64,000 bases of DNA, taken from contig QANY01008171.1 of assembly GCA_003255025.1 (NCBI GenBank), forward strand, positions 53,825 through 117,824, in the 5' to 3' direction. Position numbers and translations under genes: made by a program. This document shows, in pieces, positions 1 to 11,548 of the stretch. The notes below the pieces were generated by a model. It was not told the DNA's origin. It searched no databases and worked only from the letters and a program-made list of their open reading frames with translations. Source of the DNA: Datisca glomerata. Its lineage: Eukaryota; Streptophyta; Magnoliopsida; Cucurbitales; Datiscaceae. How positions within the stretch are numbered: the stretch's first letter is position 1; each line of letters opens with the position of its first letter.

Positions 1-6
1 TGTGTG

Positions 7-42
<36 letters not shown>

Positions 43-1140
43 ATGGAGAATTCGATAAAGATTTGGAAGGAGAGATTGAGAAAGATTTGGATGCAGAGAG
101 AGAAAGGAGGAGTGTGTGTGTTTGATGGAGAGTTAGAGAAAGATTTAGAAGGAGAGTTGGAGAAAGATTTAGAAGGAGAGAAGAAGAGAGAGACACGGAG
201 TGAGAGAGCGAGAAAGAGAGAGAGAGAGAGTTTGTGTGTGAGAGAGAGAGAGAGACAAGTAGAGGGAGACAGAGAAGGGAACGTGAGTAAGAGGGAGAGA
301 GATAGAGAGAGGGGGGAGAGAGATAGAGAGAGGGGAGAGAGGAGATGGGGGAAGAGGCAGAGAGAGAGAGAGACTGGTAGAGGGAGGGAGAGAGAGAGAG
401 ATGGGAAAGGTTCGAGAGATAAGGGAAGAGGGAGATGGAGGGAATGAGAGAGAGAGGGAAGGGGAGAGAAAGTGTGGGGGGGGTTGTGTGTCTTTGTGTG
501 TGGAGAGAGAGGAGGAGGGAGAGAGAGAGCGATATAGACGATGAGAGAGTAAAAGAGATCTGCAGACGAGGGAGATTGATTTGGAGAGAGAGATGGGGAG
601 AGGGAGGAAAAAATGAGGGGGAGATGGAGAGCGAGAGCGAGAGAGAGATAGAGAGAGAGGGCTGGGAAAGTTTTGGAAGAGTAAGGGAAGAGGGAGTGAG
701 ACACGGAGAGAGAGAATGTGTGCGTGTGTGTGTATGTCTTTGTGTGTGGGGGAGAGAGGGGGAGGGAGGGAGAGAGGGATAGAGTAAAAGAGGTTCGTAG
801 ATGGGAGAAAGAGTGGGGAGAGAGATGGGGGATGGAGGAAGAAAATGAGGGGGAGAGGGAGCGGGAGAGGGAGATGTAGAGGATGAGAGAGAGTGTATGT
901 GTGTATGTGAGAGAGTAAGAGAGACTGGTAGAGGGAGGGAGAGAGAGAGTGTGTGTGGAAGGGAGAGAGAAAAATAGATAGGGAGAAAGGGATAGAGAGA
1001 GAGCAAGGATAGAGAGAGTGCGCGTGCGCGTGCGCGCACATGTGTTTGTGTGTGGGGGAGAGAAGGGGAGGGAGAGAGAGGGATAGAGACGATGAAAGAG
1101 TAAAAGAGATATAGATGGGGTAGAGAAAAAATGAGAATTA
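1..1140. repeat. Polypurine / GT low-complexity tract
   Basis: The plus strand is almost pure purine (GA, GAGAGG, GGGAGA) for about 1.1 kb, broken by (TG)n runs at 1-42, 713-745 and 1010-1055. Around 1019-1040 is an alternating GC/GT run. Long open frames here on both strands encode only Arg/Glu or Ser/Leu repeats and are by-products of the composition, so none is called as a gene. The asymmetric purine strand could form triplex DNA and the alternating runs Z-DNA; that is inference from base composition. Confidence 0.95.
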
Positions 1141-1161
1141 GAAAGTAAGAGAGATTGGTTA

Positions 1162-1770
1162 AGTTGGAATTACGTCCATGGTGTAATAACTATTTATAAG
1201 TATTTCTTTATTTTTCAGATATTTTGTCTTACTAAATTTAATGAATGAATGCAAGTTTTTCTATTAATTAAAGTGTGTTTGATATTTACTCAAGTTCTGG
1301 GACTATTGTCAATGTAAGAAGAGTAAAAGACAGGGAAATTTTCTAGACAAACTTTTCTAAAATAGTTTATAACATTATTCACAGTCTTTGGATCGATCGG
1401 GCAATCGAGTCCAATTAGAACTGTTAGGTTGAACCAAAAAATACCGATCTCTAGGCGTGGAAGGGGAGACTCTAATGGTTGACCTAAACTTATTATGAAA
1501 CATGTTGAATAAACTAATAACAAATTAGTTTGGAGCAAAGTCGTTTATCTAGCTCTAAATCTAATTGTTACATCTTAAAAATATTTTCATAATTGAGGTG
1601 AATACGAAACTTGACCTAGTTAATTACGATCTTTGATATGTCAAAAGAGTAAGTTCAAATTACCGGACAATAACTCGACTGTTGAGATCGTGATTCAACT
1701 ATGTTGGAGTTGCGGATTCACAAATATGAAAATTCGTAATTAGATTACAAAATGCAACAATATCACTTTG
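1162..1770 (+). mobile_element. Truncated LTR, relative of copia element A
   Basis: The stretch follows the first 600 bp of the LTRs of element A (22364 and 29590) in order. Shared blocks include GTAATAACTATTTAT, TTAAAGTGTGTTT, GCTCTAAATCTAATTGTTAC and GCAACAATATCAC. It looks roughly three-quarters identical, clearly older than the two LTRs of A. The 3' two-thirds of the LTR and any internal region are missing. Its 5' edge abuts the purine tract. Confidence 0.75.
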
Positions 1771-1779
1771 TTCAAGATT

Positions 1780-2030
1780 AAAGATGCGAGTACTAGAATA
1801 GTGACATTATAAAGAGCTAAAATAGAAAAGCACATAAGTCTTGGAGAAGTGAACCCACATTTTCATAAGCACAAAATTTTCTTTCACGTTCCTCCTACTT
1901 TATTTTCTCTTACTTTTCCTGCGAGAGAACATTTCATTCAATTTTTGGGCATTTAGCCACTCAGCGTCTTGCTCAGTCACGCATGTCAAGCTGACACCCA
2001 GCCCCAGCTTTCTAGTTTTTCCCATTTAAT
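1780..2030. repeat. Direct repeat R1, copy 1
   Basis: It matches 6640-6720 plus 6912-7090. Shared stretches include the block around GACATTATAAAGAGCTAAAA, AAGTCTTGGAGAAGTGAACC and the region around CATAAGCAC...TTTTCTTT. The second copy carries about 190 bp of extra sequence in the middle. Nothing coding is seen. Confidence 0.8.
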
Positions 2031-2077
2031 GGAGCCCCTTTATTGAATGACTCCTGCTTGCATCCTAATAAGAGCAC

Positions 2078-3080
2078 CCATTAAGCCACCAACGAAATAC
2101 TCTCAATATTGATTACTGCTGACTTGCCCAGCTCACCACTCATCAGAAAAGTATTTTATTATAAAGTATTTTATCATGTCATCAAGTCATAGTGGAGTGG
2201 TTACATTGCTAATCCTTTACTCATAAACCCTTACATGCAGTGTATCCAACACGCCACAAATAAGCAAGAGATAAAACCATAAAAATATAAACTCATGCTA
2301 ACTTGCATTGATTTCATTTTAGAAAATCATGAAGGTCATTATGAAATAAAGCACAAAAAGTAATCCCAAAAAATTCATAATAAACTGCACATTGATTGTA
2401 AAGCAAAACTGATAAAGAATACAGGTCTAGTTGATTATTCATTGGATAAGAGAAAAACGCATAGTTACAGATTCACCTGTTGAGGCTAATAGAAGATAGA
2501 GAGACTTCTGAGCAGAGGCTCAAGCATACACTCTGATTTTGTCAATATGTGATGACTTGACGTCATTATAAGGGAGCTAACAATCTGAATATGTGCTTCC
2601 TGCCACAAAGCGACGCCCACAAAGTAAATGAAGTTAAAATTTTGAAAAGTCTCATCATGAAACTTCAAAAGCTTTATATGAAAACACAAGCCAAAACAAA
2701 AAACCATAGTTAATGGATGAAATTTGTCTTCATCTGAGATTTTGAGATTCCCTAGCTGATTTGATTAATATTTATTAGAACAATGACAATATCGTTCCTC
2801 TATGTAGCGTGACAGAGTAAACGATAGGAGTTTTCCTTTTCTTTTCTTGTTTTGGTGTGAGACTAAAGTTTTGTATCTTATAAAAATAAAGGAGGGTCAT
2901 TGTGTAATACACAATCAATAGAATGGATTGTGACTTTTTAAAAATAGTTGAAGTATTTAAAACAAAATCAGTCTTCTAAAACTAACATTTAGCAAACATA
3001 TGGGTATGTAACATAAAGGAAAACAGTTCATTCCAATCACTTTATTTAAAAGGGATTGAAAGAAATAAAATGTATGACAA
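2078..3080. repeat. Long direct repeat R2, copy 1
   Basis: About 1 kb repeated at 4186-5165, nearly nine bases in ten alike by eye over 2700-2930. A partial third copy lies at 5195-5460. Its last 180 bp (2890-3070) are also repeated just downstream at 3120-3300. Short open frames inside are not conserved between copies, so I see no protein-coding signal. The origin of the unit is unknown; a decayed transposon or a duplicated non-coding part of a gene are both possible. Confidence 0.85.
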
Positions 3081-3119
3081 AATAAGTATATACACCGGAA
3101 TGAAATCAATTAAGTAAAA

Positions 3120-3300
3120 GTCTTTTGTGTAATACATAATCTATGGAATGAATTACAACTTCTTAAAAGTAGTTCAATCATTTAAAACAGAATCGGTTTT
3201 CTATAACTAACATATAGCAAGGACATATGTAAATAACATAACAGTTCATTCCAATCACTTTATTTAAAAGGAATTGAAAGAAATAGATCAATGGGCAAAT
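3120..3300. repeat. Partial repeat of the end of R2
   Basis: Repeats 2890-3070: shared words include TGTGTAATACA, TTTAAAACA, TTCATTCCAATCACTTTATT and TTGAAAGAAATA. This is a local tandem duplication inside the R2 region. Confidence 0.75.
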
Positions 3301-4185
3301 AAGGATAGACAAAGAAAACCATAAATAAGTTTGAATATAGAGTACATACACCAGAAATGTTGATTGGGAAAACTCATCAAAATTCTTACATTACGTTGTA
3401 GTCTGTACAAGGGTGGATGTATTTCAGTTCATGCACGACAGATGTTCTATTTAAACAAAACTAATTAAACTCAATTGTAATGAGCTAATATCCAATATAT
3501 CTTGCTCTTAAAGTTTTAACCTTGAAACAAATGCTAATGTTAATAAAAGATCAAAGTACCAAAAAAGGACGCTTATCATTTTCATATTCTAAATCTTGTA
3601 AAATCATCATAGCTGGTCAAATACAAACAAAAAAAAACGTGATAAGGAAGAAGCGACAACAGGTGACATAAAAAAATGTTTTAATAGCTAAAACAAAACA
3701 ACAATAGTTAAGGGGTAAAAGAATAGACAACTATATTAAAAACTAAAAGGCTGTCATGAAAGGAAATAAAATTATGGCAATCGATGCATCGAATCCTAAC
3801 TTGGAAGGATGTGCATACCACTTTTCCTTTCAGTTATAAGGTCTTCTCACTCCACACGCTTGGAGGACCATAAAACTTCACCATTTTTACCGTTGAAGAT
3901 GTGCTTGAATCTCACACGAAAAGTAATTTAACTAACCTGAGAGATATGTTTAAAAAATAAGAGAACTCGTATAAAAACCACAAAAACAATTAAACAAACA
4001 TAAAACACACATGTACAACCTTCTAAAATTGTGTCGCTACGTGCTGCAACCTTCCCCTCATATGCTCAAGATAGTTGTAACAAGTTTTCCTATCCATACT
4101 TGTCAACTAAAAGCCACCCAACTCTTCTTATTTTTTCCTTTTTTTCTTTTTTCTTTCCTTTTTTTCTCTTTTTACGTCCCAATCA

Positions 4186-5165
4186 GCGCACCCACCACGC
4201 CACCAACAACGCCAACTACTCTCGATATTGATTACTATTGACTAGCCTAATTCACTCATTAGCAAAGTATTTTATTATAGACAAAGTTCATCTATCACGT
4301 CACAATGGAGTGGCCGCAATGCTAATCCTTTATTCATAAACCCTTACATGCAGCGTATCCAACTTGCCACAACTAAGGCAAGAGATAAACACAAAACAAC
4401 AGAAACTCTTGCTAGCATGCATAGATTTCATTTTCCAAAATCATGAAGTTCATTACAAAAAGGCACAAAAGCAATCCCAAAAAATCATAATAAACTGCAT
4501 ATTGATTGTAAACCAAACTTAAGAAGACAAGAGGTCTAGTTGATTATTCTTTGCATAAAAGAAAAACTCATCGTTACAGATTCACCTGTTAAGGCAGATG
4601 GAAGATAGAGCCTTCTAAGCAGAGACTCAATGAATATACACACTGAGTTTTTTAATATGCTATGACTTCACATCATTATCAGGGAGCTAACAATCTCAAT
4701 ACGTGCTTCCTGCCACAAAGTAACGCCCACAGAGTAAAAGATGTTGAATTTTGAAAATCTCATCATAAAACGTCAAAAGGTTTAGATGAAAACACAAGCT
4801 AAGACAAACAACCATATTTAATGGATGGAATTAGTCTTCATCTGAGATTTTGATTAAAATTTTTAGAACAATGACAATATCGTTCATCCATGAAGCATTA
4901 CAAAGAGTAAACAATAGGAGTTTTCCTTTCTTTTCTTGTTTTGGTATGAAACTAAAGTTTTGTATCTAATAAAAATAAAGTAAAGCAGGGTCATTGTGTG
5001 ATACGCAATCAACAGAATGGATTGCTACTTTTCAAAAAATAGTTAAAAGTATTTAAAACAAAATCAGTCTTCTAAAACTAACATTTAGCAAACATATAGG
5101 TATGTAACATACTGAAACAGTTCATTCCAATCACTTAATTTAAAAGGAATTGAAAGAAATAAATG
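4186..5165. repeat. Long direct repeat R2, copy 2
   Basis: Second copy of the 1-kb unit at 2078-3080. Shared landmarks are ATAAACCCTTACATGCAG, ATAATAAACTGCA, CAGATTCACCTGTT, GGGAGCTAACAATCT and CAATGACAATATCGTTC. The two copies differ by many point changes and small indels. A CT-rich stretch (4120-4180) precedes it. Confidence 0.85.
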
Positions 5166-5194
5166 GATGGCAAAATAAAGAAAGACACCGAACA

Positions 5195-5460
5195 CCAGAT
5201 TCACATGTTGGAGCAGATGGAAAATCGTGCCTTCTAAGCAGAGGCTCAACGAATATACAAAATGAGTTTTTCAATATGTAATGACTTGACGTCTCAGGGA
5301 GCTAACAATCTGAATACGTGCTTCGTGCAACCAAGCAACGCCCACAGAAAAAAAAAAAAAGAAATTAAAATTACATCACTTTTACACCGGTTCAATTTTG
5401 AAAAATCTCGTCATAAAACTTTAAAAACTTTAGAGAAAAACACAAGCTAATACAAAGTTA
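5195..5460. repeat. Direct repeat R2, partial copy 3
   Basis: Matches the middle of R2 (compare 2470-2700 and 4570-4800): CAGATTCACATGTTGG, AAGCAGAGGCTCAACGAAT, CAGGGAGCTAACAATCTGAA. A run of A at 5347-5360 interrupts it. The small open frame at 5262-5450 lies wholly inside this repeat and is not a credible gene. Confidence 0.75.
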
Positions 5461-6639
5461 AAGAGATACACAACTACATCTTTTTTAAGCTTCCACTTTC
5501 AGCTAGAATTCATGATAGTGTACATGAGATCTTGATTAAAAATCATGAATGTTTGAACATAATTGCGTCATGTGTAGTTTTGAAGATATACTCGACAAAT
5601 AATATTGTGCATGTGTAGTTCTCAAAGGGAAAAAATGGATTTCAAAAGTTTCTCCATCTATAGGCTTCTTTTTAAGATATTATAGATTTTTTAAGATATT
5701 ATAGATTATAGATAGATGGGATATATAGGAGAAAATCAAAGCATATTTTGAGGGAAGAACTGTAAACAGAAGCCGGTTAAAAAAATTGTAAAGAAGAAAA
5801 AGAAAGAAAACATTACTGATAAGATAATGTGAAATACTCCAAAATGAGTTGAGCATTAAAGAAACAATGACAAACAAGATACAAATTGCAAATCTCAATA
5901 AATAAATAAATCAAACGAAATAATTCCAAAATGGTCAAAGAGATAATCACACCTGACATTGTTCCCACCAATTTGAAATGAATCCAGCTTCGATCCAAGC
6001 TTTATAAGCTTTTCTCTTCCCATTTCTAAATTTATAGTCTTACAAAAGATTCATTCTTCTGAGACCTCTTATGCCTTTCAGCTTCAAGTTGCAAACCCAA
6101 CATACAAAAAATCAATATCCAACGTTCACAATGGTTTTTCCAAACCATTTTAGAGCTTTGAAGATCTGCATCAGAAAACAGCAACTCTGAATCAGACGAA
6201 GAAACCACCAAAACGTTATACGCAGTAATCTCTCTTTACTTTTGACAGTTTATAAACAAATGAATTTTTTTTATCAAAAGTACTATTATGAAAACAATTG
6301 TTATAGGCATCAACGAATAATCATACATCAACTGCCAGTAAAAATTTCAGAGCAAAAGTTAACTGAAAGAAACCTGAGGAATCAGTAGAATATATCGCAG
6401 AAAATCAAGTAAAATAACGGAGATCATGTTAGGGTCCACGTGATGAAATATAAGCGCTAAAAGTAAAGCCATCAAAACAGTAAAAACAATACCTCTAATT
6501 TTGTAAAAGAGACACATTTCGAGATATAAACTAATCCTCCAAAATTGAAGACTAGAAATATAAAGAGCTAGAATAGTTTTAGTTCAGTCCTATCGTTTTA
6601 CCAAACCCAAAATTTTCCTCAGTCCTATCGTTTTAGTTC
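5461..6639. other. AT-rich interval without a supported gene
   Basis: No domain-bearing reading frame is visible. On the minus strand at 6027-6143 there is a 38-codon frame starting MVWKNHCERW. It could be an exon remnant, but nothing supports expression and I do not recognise it. Confidence 0.5.
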
Positions 6640-7090
6640 AAGATCAAGATGGGAGCACTAGAATAGCGACATTATAAAGAGCTAAAATAGTAAAGCACAA
6701 AAGTCTTGGAGAAGTGAACCCACATTTACCAAATAAACTGTCACAAAAGCACCATTTCCTAAAGCTAACGAACCAAACCAGATAACGCCCACCAGGAACT
6801 AAACTGTCTCCGAGTTTCAAAACCCAAAATCAAGGAGGCCGATGCTTTAAAGGTGAGCTGTGACGAAATGTTTTATGAGGAAATGTTTTATGAGTATTGC
6901 AGAACCAGTACTACCTTTTCATAAGCACGAAATTTTCTTTTACCTTCCTTATACTTTATTCTCTCTATGATTTTCCTGCGAAATTTGAGAAGATTTTTGA
7001 GAAGATTTTATTCTATTTTTGGAAATTTAGCCTCTCTGCGTCTTGCTTGCTCAGTCATGCACGCCAACTGACACCCAGCCCAGCTTTCTT
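6640..7090. repeat. Direct repeat R1, copy 2, with internal insertion
   Basis: Second copy of 1780-2030. The match runs 6640-6722, breaks for about 190 bp, and resumes at about 6912 with CATAAGCAC and TTTTCTTT. The inserted piece has no obvious terminal repeats. Confidence 0.75.
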
Positions 7091-7103
7091 GTCACCTCCG
7101 CGG

Positions 7104-7627
7104 ACTACTTGGTTTGAGCAATTATATTTTTTCTTTTATTTACTCTGACCAAGTAATATTTAACATTATGAATTTAACATTATGAATGAATTCTAAAGCC
7201 ATAAACTAATTAGTCTGAGCAAGTAAATATCTCATACTTGCTCAGACCAAATAGTTTTTAATATTTTCAACAAATGAAAATATTAGAGCCAAAACTACTT
7301 GTCTGAATAAATAAAATATATCTCTTACTTGCTCAGACCAGGTAATTTTTAATATTCTAGATAAATGCAATTGCCAGAGCCAAAACTATTTGATCGAAGC
7401 AGGTAGATTACATCTCCTACTTGCTCATACCAAATAATTTTTTACTTTGACATGATTATTGCCCAGAATATTAAGAACTACTTGGTTTGAGCTTGTTGAT
7501 TATATCATTTATTTGTTCATACCAAGTAGTTTTAATATTCTTGACAAAATGAAATCGTAAGAGATCGAAAACTACTTGGTCTGGGCAAGTAGATTTATAT
7601 CATACTTGCTCAAACCAAGTAGTTTTT
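7104..7627. repeat. Tandem array of six palindromic units
   Basis: Six units start near 7104, 7203, 7291, 7382, 7475 and 7568, so the period is 88-100 bp. Each is an imperfect inverted repeat: left arm like ACTACTTGGTCTGAGCAAGT, a 9-15-nt A/T-rich loop, then the complementary arm like ACTTGCTCAGACCAAGTAGT. Each fold is about 55-60 nt. Spacers carry TTTTTAATATT and related words. The arms differ between units but pairing is mostly kept. No reading frame spans it. Confidence 0.9.
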
Positions 7628-7699
7628 CACATTATGCACAAATGCAAACCACTTCATAACATACATAAAGTTATTATGTAAAATACGTATTTCATGTGT

Positions 7700-8085
7700 T
7701 GAAAAATATATCAATTTTAGGTTTGAATATCAAAACTTACTAGTTTAAGGTTAGAAAATCAAAGGGATCAATATTTTAGGTTTTCATATACCAATTTTAA
7801 CTTTGAAATTTGAAATAACCAATTTTATATTTTCATGTACCAATTTTAGACTTGAAAAATAGAATGTACCAAATTCAAATTTGAAAAATCAAAGGTACTG
7901 AATTTAGTTTTCACGTACTAGTTGTAGATTTTGTATCAATATTAGGCTTAAAACATGAAATGTACCAATTTTACTTTTCAATGTACCAATTTAGGTTTGA
8001 AAATAAAATTGTATCCATTTTAGGTTTTCATGTAGCAAATTTTTGCTGAAAAATATGAAATGTGCCAAATTTAGGTTTTAAGTAG
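7700..8085. repeat. Degenerate minisatellite
   Basis: A short motif close to GTACCAATTTTAGGTTTGAA recurs about ten times with variable spacing (for example near 7790, 7835, 7880, 7966, 7984 and 8060). Spacers are of the form AAAATATGAAAT. It is a decayed tandem repeat with no coding content. Confidence 0.8.
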
Positions 8086-8099
8086 TTGAATACCCGTGC

Positions 8100-10933
8100 T
8101 ACACACTAAATTATAAAATACTATTTTTTGAGTTCAATTTAGTTTAATAAAAAACTCATCAACTAAAAAGGAGGAGTTGATTCAGAAATTTGATCATGAA
8201 ATTAAAAATGTTATATTTGATTAGAAAGTGCATGAGAACGTATATATTAGATTGTTTAAATAAAAATCTTATTTAGAGTAAACAATGAAATATTATGTAA
8301 ATGTATTATTCAGACCAATCATGTACCGGAGACTTTTATGACTTCTAGACCTAGCTTATCTCTTTTATTTTACTTAGTGTTTTCTTTGTGAGTTTTGTTA
8401 CATTTAGTAATATCTTAATTCGTATAAATTCTTCACTTCACATATATTAATGTTGTATTTGAATATTCATATAACTCAACTTTTACTTTTACTTCCTATT
8501 TAAAATAGGAAAGACAAATTATGGAATTTATAAATTAGGTTGAATTTAATTTTTTTATTAATTAAAAATAAAATAATGCAAAGGCCGTAAGAAAAAGCTG
8601 GTATCTTGTTTTAGAACTGCATGTAGTTTCACTCTAAAATAGATTATAACAATTTGTATAATAGTTAACATCCATTTCACATTCTTTTACTAAAGTCTTA
8701 TTTTTTCGTAATAGAACATATATATGATTTATCTAAGGATAATATTAAAGCTAGATACGTTCAATTGTTTTATTGACTATAAACTAAACCGTTTAGTTAG
8801 TTCACGTTGTTTCTAGTGTAATATAAGTTACCATATAATGCCTCATATCAAGGACCAATGAAATAAATTTCTCATAAAATATATTACACAATCGATTAAT
8901 TTATGTGCATGTATAATGATATTATTACATGCCATTTAATGAAAAATACTTGATATATAAGAAAATTTGTGAGAGATAAAATATTAAAGAAAACACTGTA
9001 AAGGTAAAGAGATACATGAAAAAATAAAATATTATTCAGTTGAACAGCTAAAAGAACATATAACAAAAAAATTGAAATTGACTACTGAAAAATGAAAAGA
9101 GTAAATTAAAGTAGACAGAGAACCCTATAACTATGATTCACGGATGAAGGGCAAAGAAGAAAGATGTATATTTGGTTCTTCATTAACCTTGACACAATCT
9201 AATTGAGATATTGATAAATTTATTAGTTATCAATTGATTATTTACTATAAATGTTTATACAAATAGCAAATGTCAGTTGAATATTATCTATGTGAAGATA
9301 AAACGTCTTTTTTGACTTAATGATAAGTTATTAGACTGATTATTTATTTATGTACTTTTATTCTATATTAATTAATAAATCTTTTATTACATACGATTTT
9401 AAGAGTTGAAAAATGAAATTACATTTTTAGCTAAAATACGATACTTAGTTAGAAAATTTAATTCATAAAATTAAAATCATAACAATTATATATGATGAAC
9501 AAAGTTTCACATGACGAATCTAGTTAATTAATTTTAAAACATCATAAGTTAAAATTTTCAAGTTAAATATAGAAATATTGGTTATTAATTCTTAAATTAT
9601 TTGCAAACTAATTGAATGAAATACTCACATAATCTATTATTTCTTAAAAATTAATTGGTCATAGTTCTTATTTCATCTCTAAAATCTACTAATGCATGAA
9701 ATTTAATAAATATATTAATTATTTATTAATAACAATAACAATTAAATTGAAACAATAATTGGCGAATAATTGGGTATGAAACTTGACACCTGACGATAAA
9801 ACATGCCTCATAATATGGTATATGTTGGAAAAAAATTATATGTGAGAGAATAAACAATAAAAATTAGTATTAATTAATTGACATAGTTAGTCGTATTATT
9901 ACATGAATTAGAAGTTAAGTAATAGATAGACAAAAACCATGAGTAATTTGAGAAAACTATCACAAGTTTTGAAAGTTCTACAAATTTTCTCCGGATTTAG
10001 TTATAGTAGTGTACTAAATTTTAAAAAAAATTAATGTAATAGATTCTATTTTGAAATTGACCATTAAAATTAAACATAAATATTTAATGAGTGTCATAGG
10101 CGAAACATTTTTGTATATACCTTAATTTTAATAATTTAAGTAAACAACATTCGGTATTGACAAAGTAGGAGGATTATCGTATATAAGCATATTTGCAAAA
10201 TCTATTAACGATGACCACAATAAATCCTTCAAATTGACTCTCGTTTTTCCTAAAATAGTTTTCAAGCAAACAATTCTCCACGTAGATCATCTGAAAGAAG
10301 ATATATCTTTAGTTATAGTAGTTTGCATATATCTTCCATTGATATTGTCATATTAGGGTTATTACCATTTTATCAGTTATTAAAAAAATGATGTTAAAAA
10401 GTAAATGAAAATCTATACAAATTAAAGACAGAGAAAATTTGATAATGATGTTAGATCTTACCTTCTTCCTTCAATCTTTGTAGATAACAAATACAAATAA
10501 CACATATCCTCGTCAAATATGAATATCATGAGATGAGAAGTTAAAACTAACCGACAAACTCTATTTCTACTTTAATTTCACAGTATAAGAAACTCAATAG
10601 AGAAATTATAAATTTGAATCAAAATTTAGAAGACAGATTAAACGATTAGTGAGTATTTATAAGAAGAGGAAGATCATGAGGTGTCTTGGCTATAAGTAAA
10701 TTAAATAAAATAATTGCAATTGAATTTGAGGAGATAAAATTTGAGGGGTTGGCTGGGTTTTTTTATTACATACGTGTATGTTTAACAGTCTTATCTCAAC
10801 TTTAAATGAATTTATTCATTTAATAATTTTTTATTATAGAATAGGATATCAATTTTTACATTTCAATGAAAGAACATACATTAAGATCATCTCACTACAA
10901 AATATTCAGAGGCAATCCATAAAACCCCATGTT
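8100..10933. other. AT-rich interval, nothing recognised
   Basis: About 2.8 kb of very AT-rich sequence with no domain-bearing frame, no convincing terminal inverted repeats and no LTR. The short open frame at 10778-10981 runs into the LTR of the next element and is not credible. Confidence 0.6.
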
Positions 10934-10938
10934 ATATA
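10934..10938. repeat. Target site duplication of copia element C (left)
   Basis: ATATA directly precedes the 5' LTR and is repeated directly after the 3' LTR at 14303-14307. A 5-bp duplication is the standard size for Ty1/copia integrase. Confidence 0.85.
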
Positions 10939-11274
10939 TGTTGACTCCAGTCAATGTGACAATTTTGATGATGAAAAATAATATGTTGATTAATAATTTT
11001 ATTAAGTGTGTAGGTCTTAAATAAAATGAAAATCATGTTGAAAACACTTAATCTTAAGTGTTTATGCAAGGACAATAAATGGCAAACAAAATCGTATATG
11101 ACGAGATACACGCAATATTTTACGAAGGGCACGAAGCATATCAAACGAACCCCATATGATCTGAAACAAAGTTAGTTGAACTCAAAATGCTTCAAGTAAC
11201 TAGGAAACAGGATCGAACCGCTCATGAATAAGAATGGAAGAGACTGAACCGGGTAGAACAGTGTGTAAAATGTC

Positions 11275-11525
11275 ATGGACCGGTTCACCCTCAATCTTGT
11301 GTCAAAGCTGGCTCTGCTTTGGAGGGGATTTCGAATAACCTGTTTAAACTGGACGGACCGGTTTAGAACCGGATGGACTAGTTTCTACATAAGGAAATTC
11401 CTTGCGGAATTTCTGAAACTGGATCCATCGGTGGCAAACCGGTTGGACTGGTTGCTTATTTGGGAAATTCTCCCCAAATGAGGCACCGGTCCATCCGGTT
11501 ACCAATCTGGTTTGGACCAGTTCCA
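11275..11525. promoter_or_regulatory. ACCGGTT/AACCGGA palindrome cluster in the LTR
   Basis: Within 250 bp the words GGACCGGTT, AACCGGATGGAC, AACCGGTTGGACTGG, CACCGGTCCATCCGGTT and TTGGACCAG occur in both orientations, about 50-250 bp upstream of the TATA box. Such clusters in U3 are often protein-binding or enhancer repeats, but no specific factor is claimed. Confidence 0.55.
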
Positions 11526-11540
11526 AGATCCATCCTCCCC

Positions 11541-11548
11541 TATAAATA
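11541..11548 (+). promoter_or_regulatory. TATA box of the element C LTR promoter
   Basis: TATAAATA follows CCTCCCC and precedes a CT/AC-rich start region (CCACACCTCTCTACTCC), the usual layout of a plant core promoter. The corresponding part of the 3' LTR is deleted. Confidence 0.7.

Noticed and set aside
4..1041. Long open frames on both strands (up to 290 codons)
   Set aside because: They are Arg/Glu or Ser/Leu/Pro repeats produced by the GA/CT tract, with no domain and no codon signal.
4011..4241. Two overlapping open frames with a Phe-rich stretch
   Set aside because: They come from a CT-rich run; the frames are not conserved in the R2 repeat copy at 2080.
6027..6143. Minus-strand 38-codon frame MVWKNHCERW as an exon
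   Set aside because: Too short, no recognisable homology, no supporting splice structure; only mentioned in the interval note.
8070..8110. ACCCGTGCTACACAC as a Helitron 3' end hairpin
   Set aside because: The hairpin is incomplete and no CTRR end or partner 5' end is visible.
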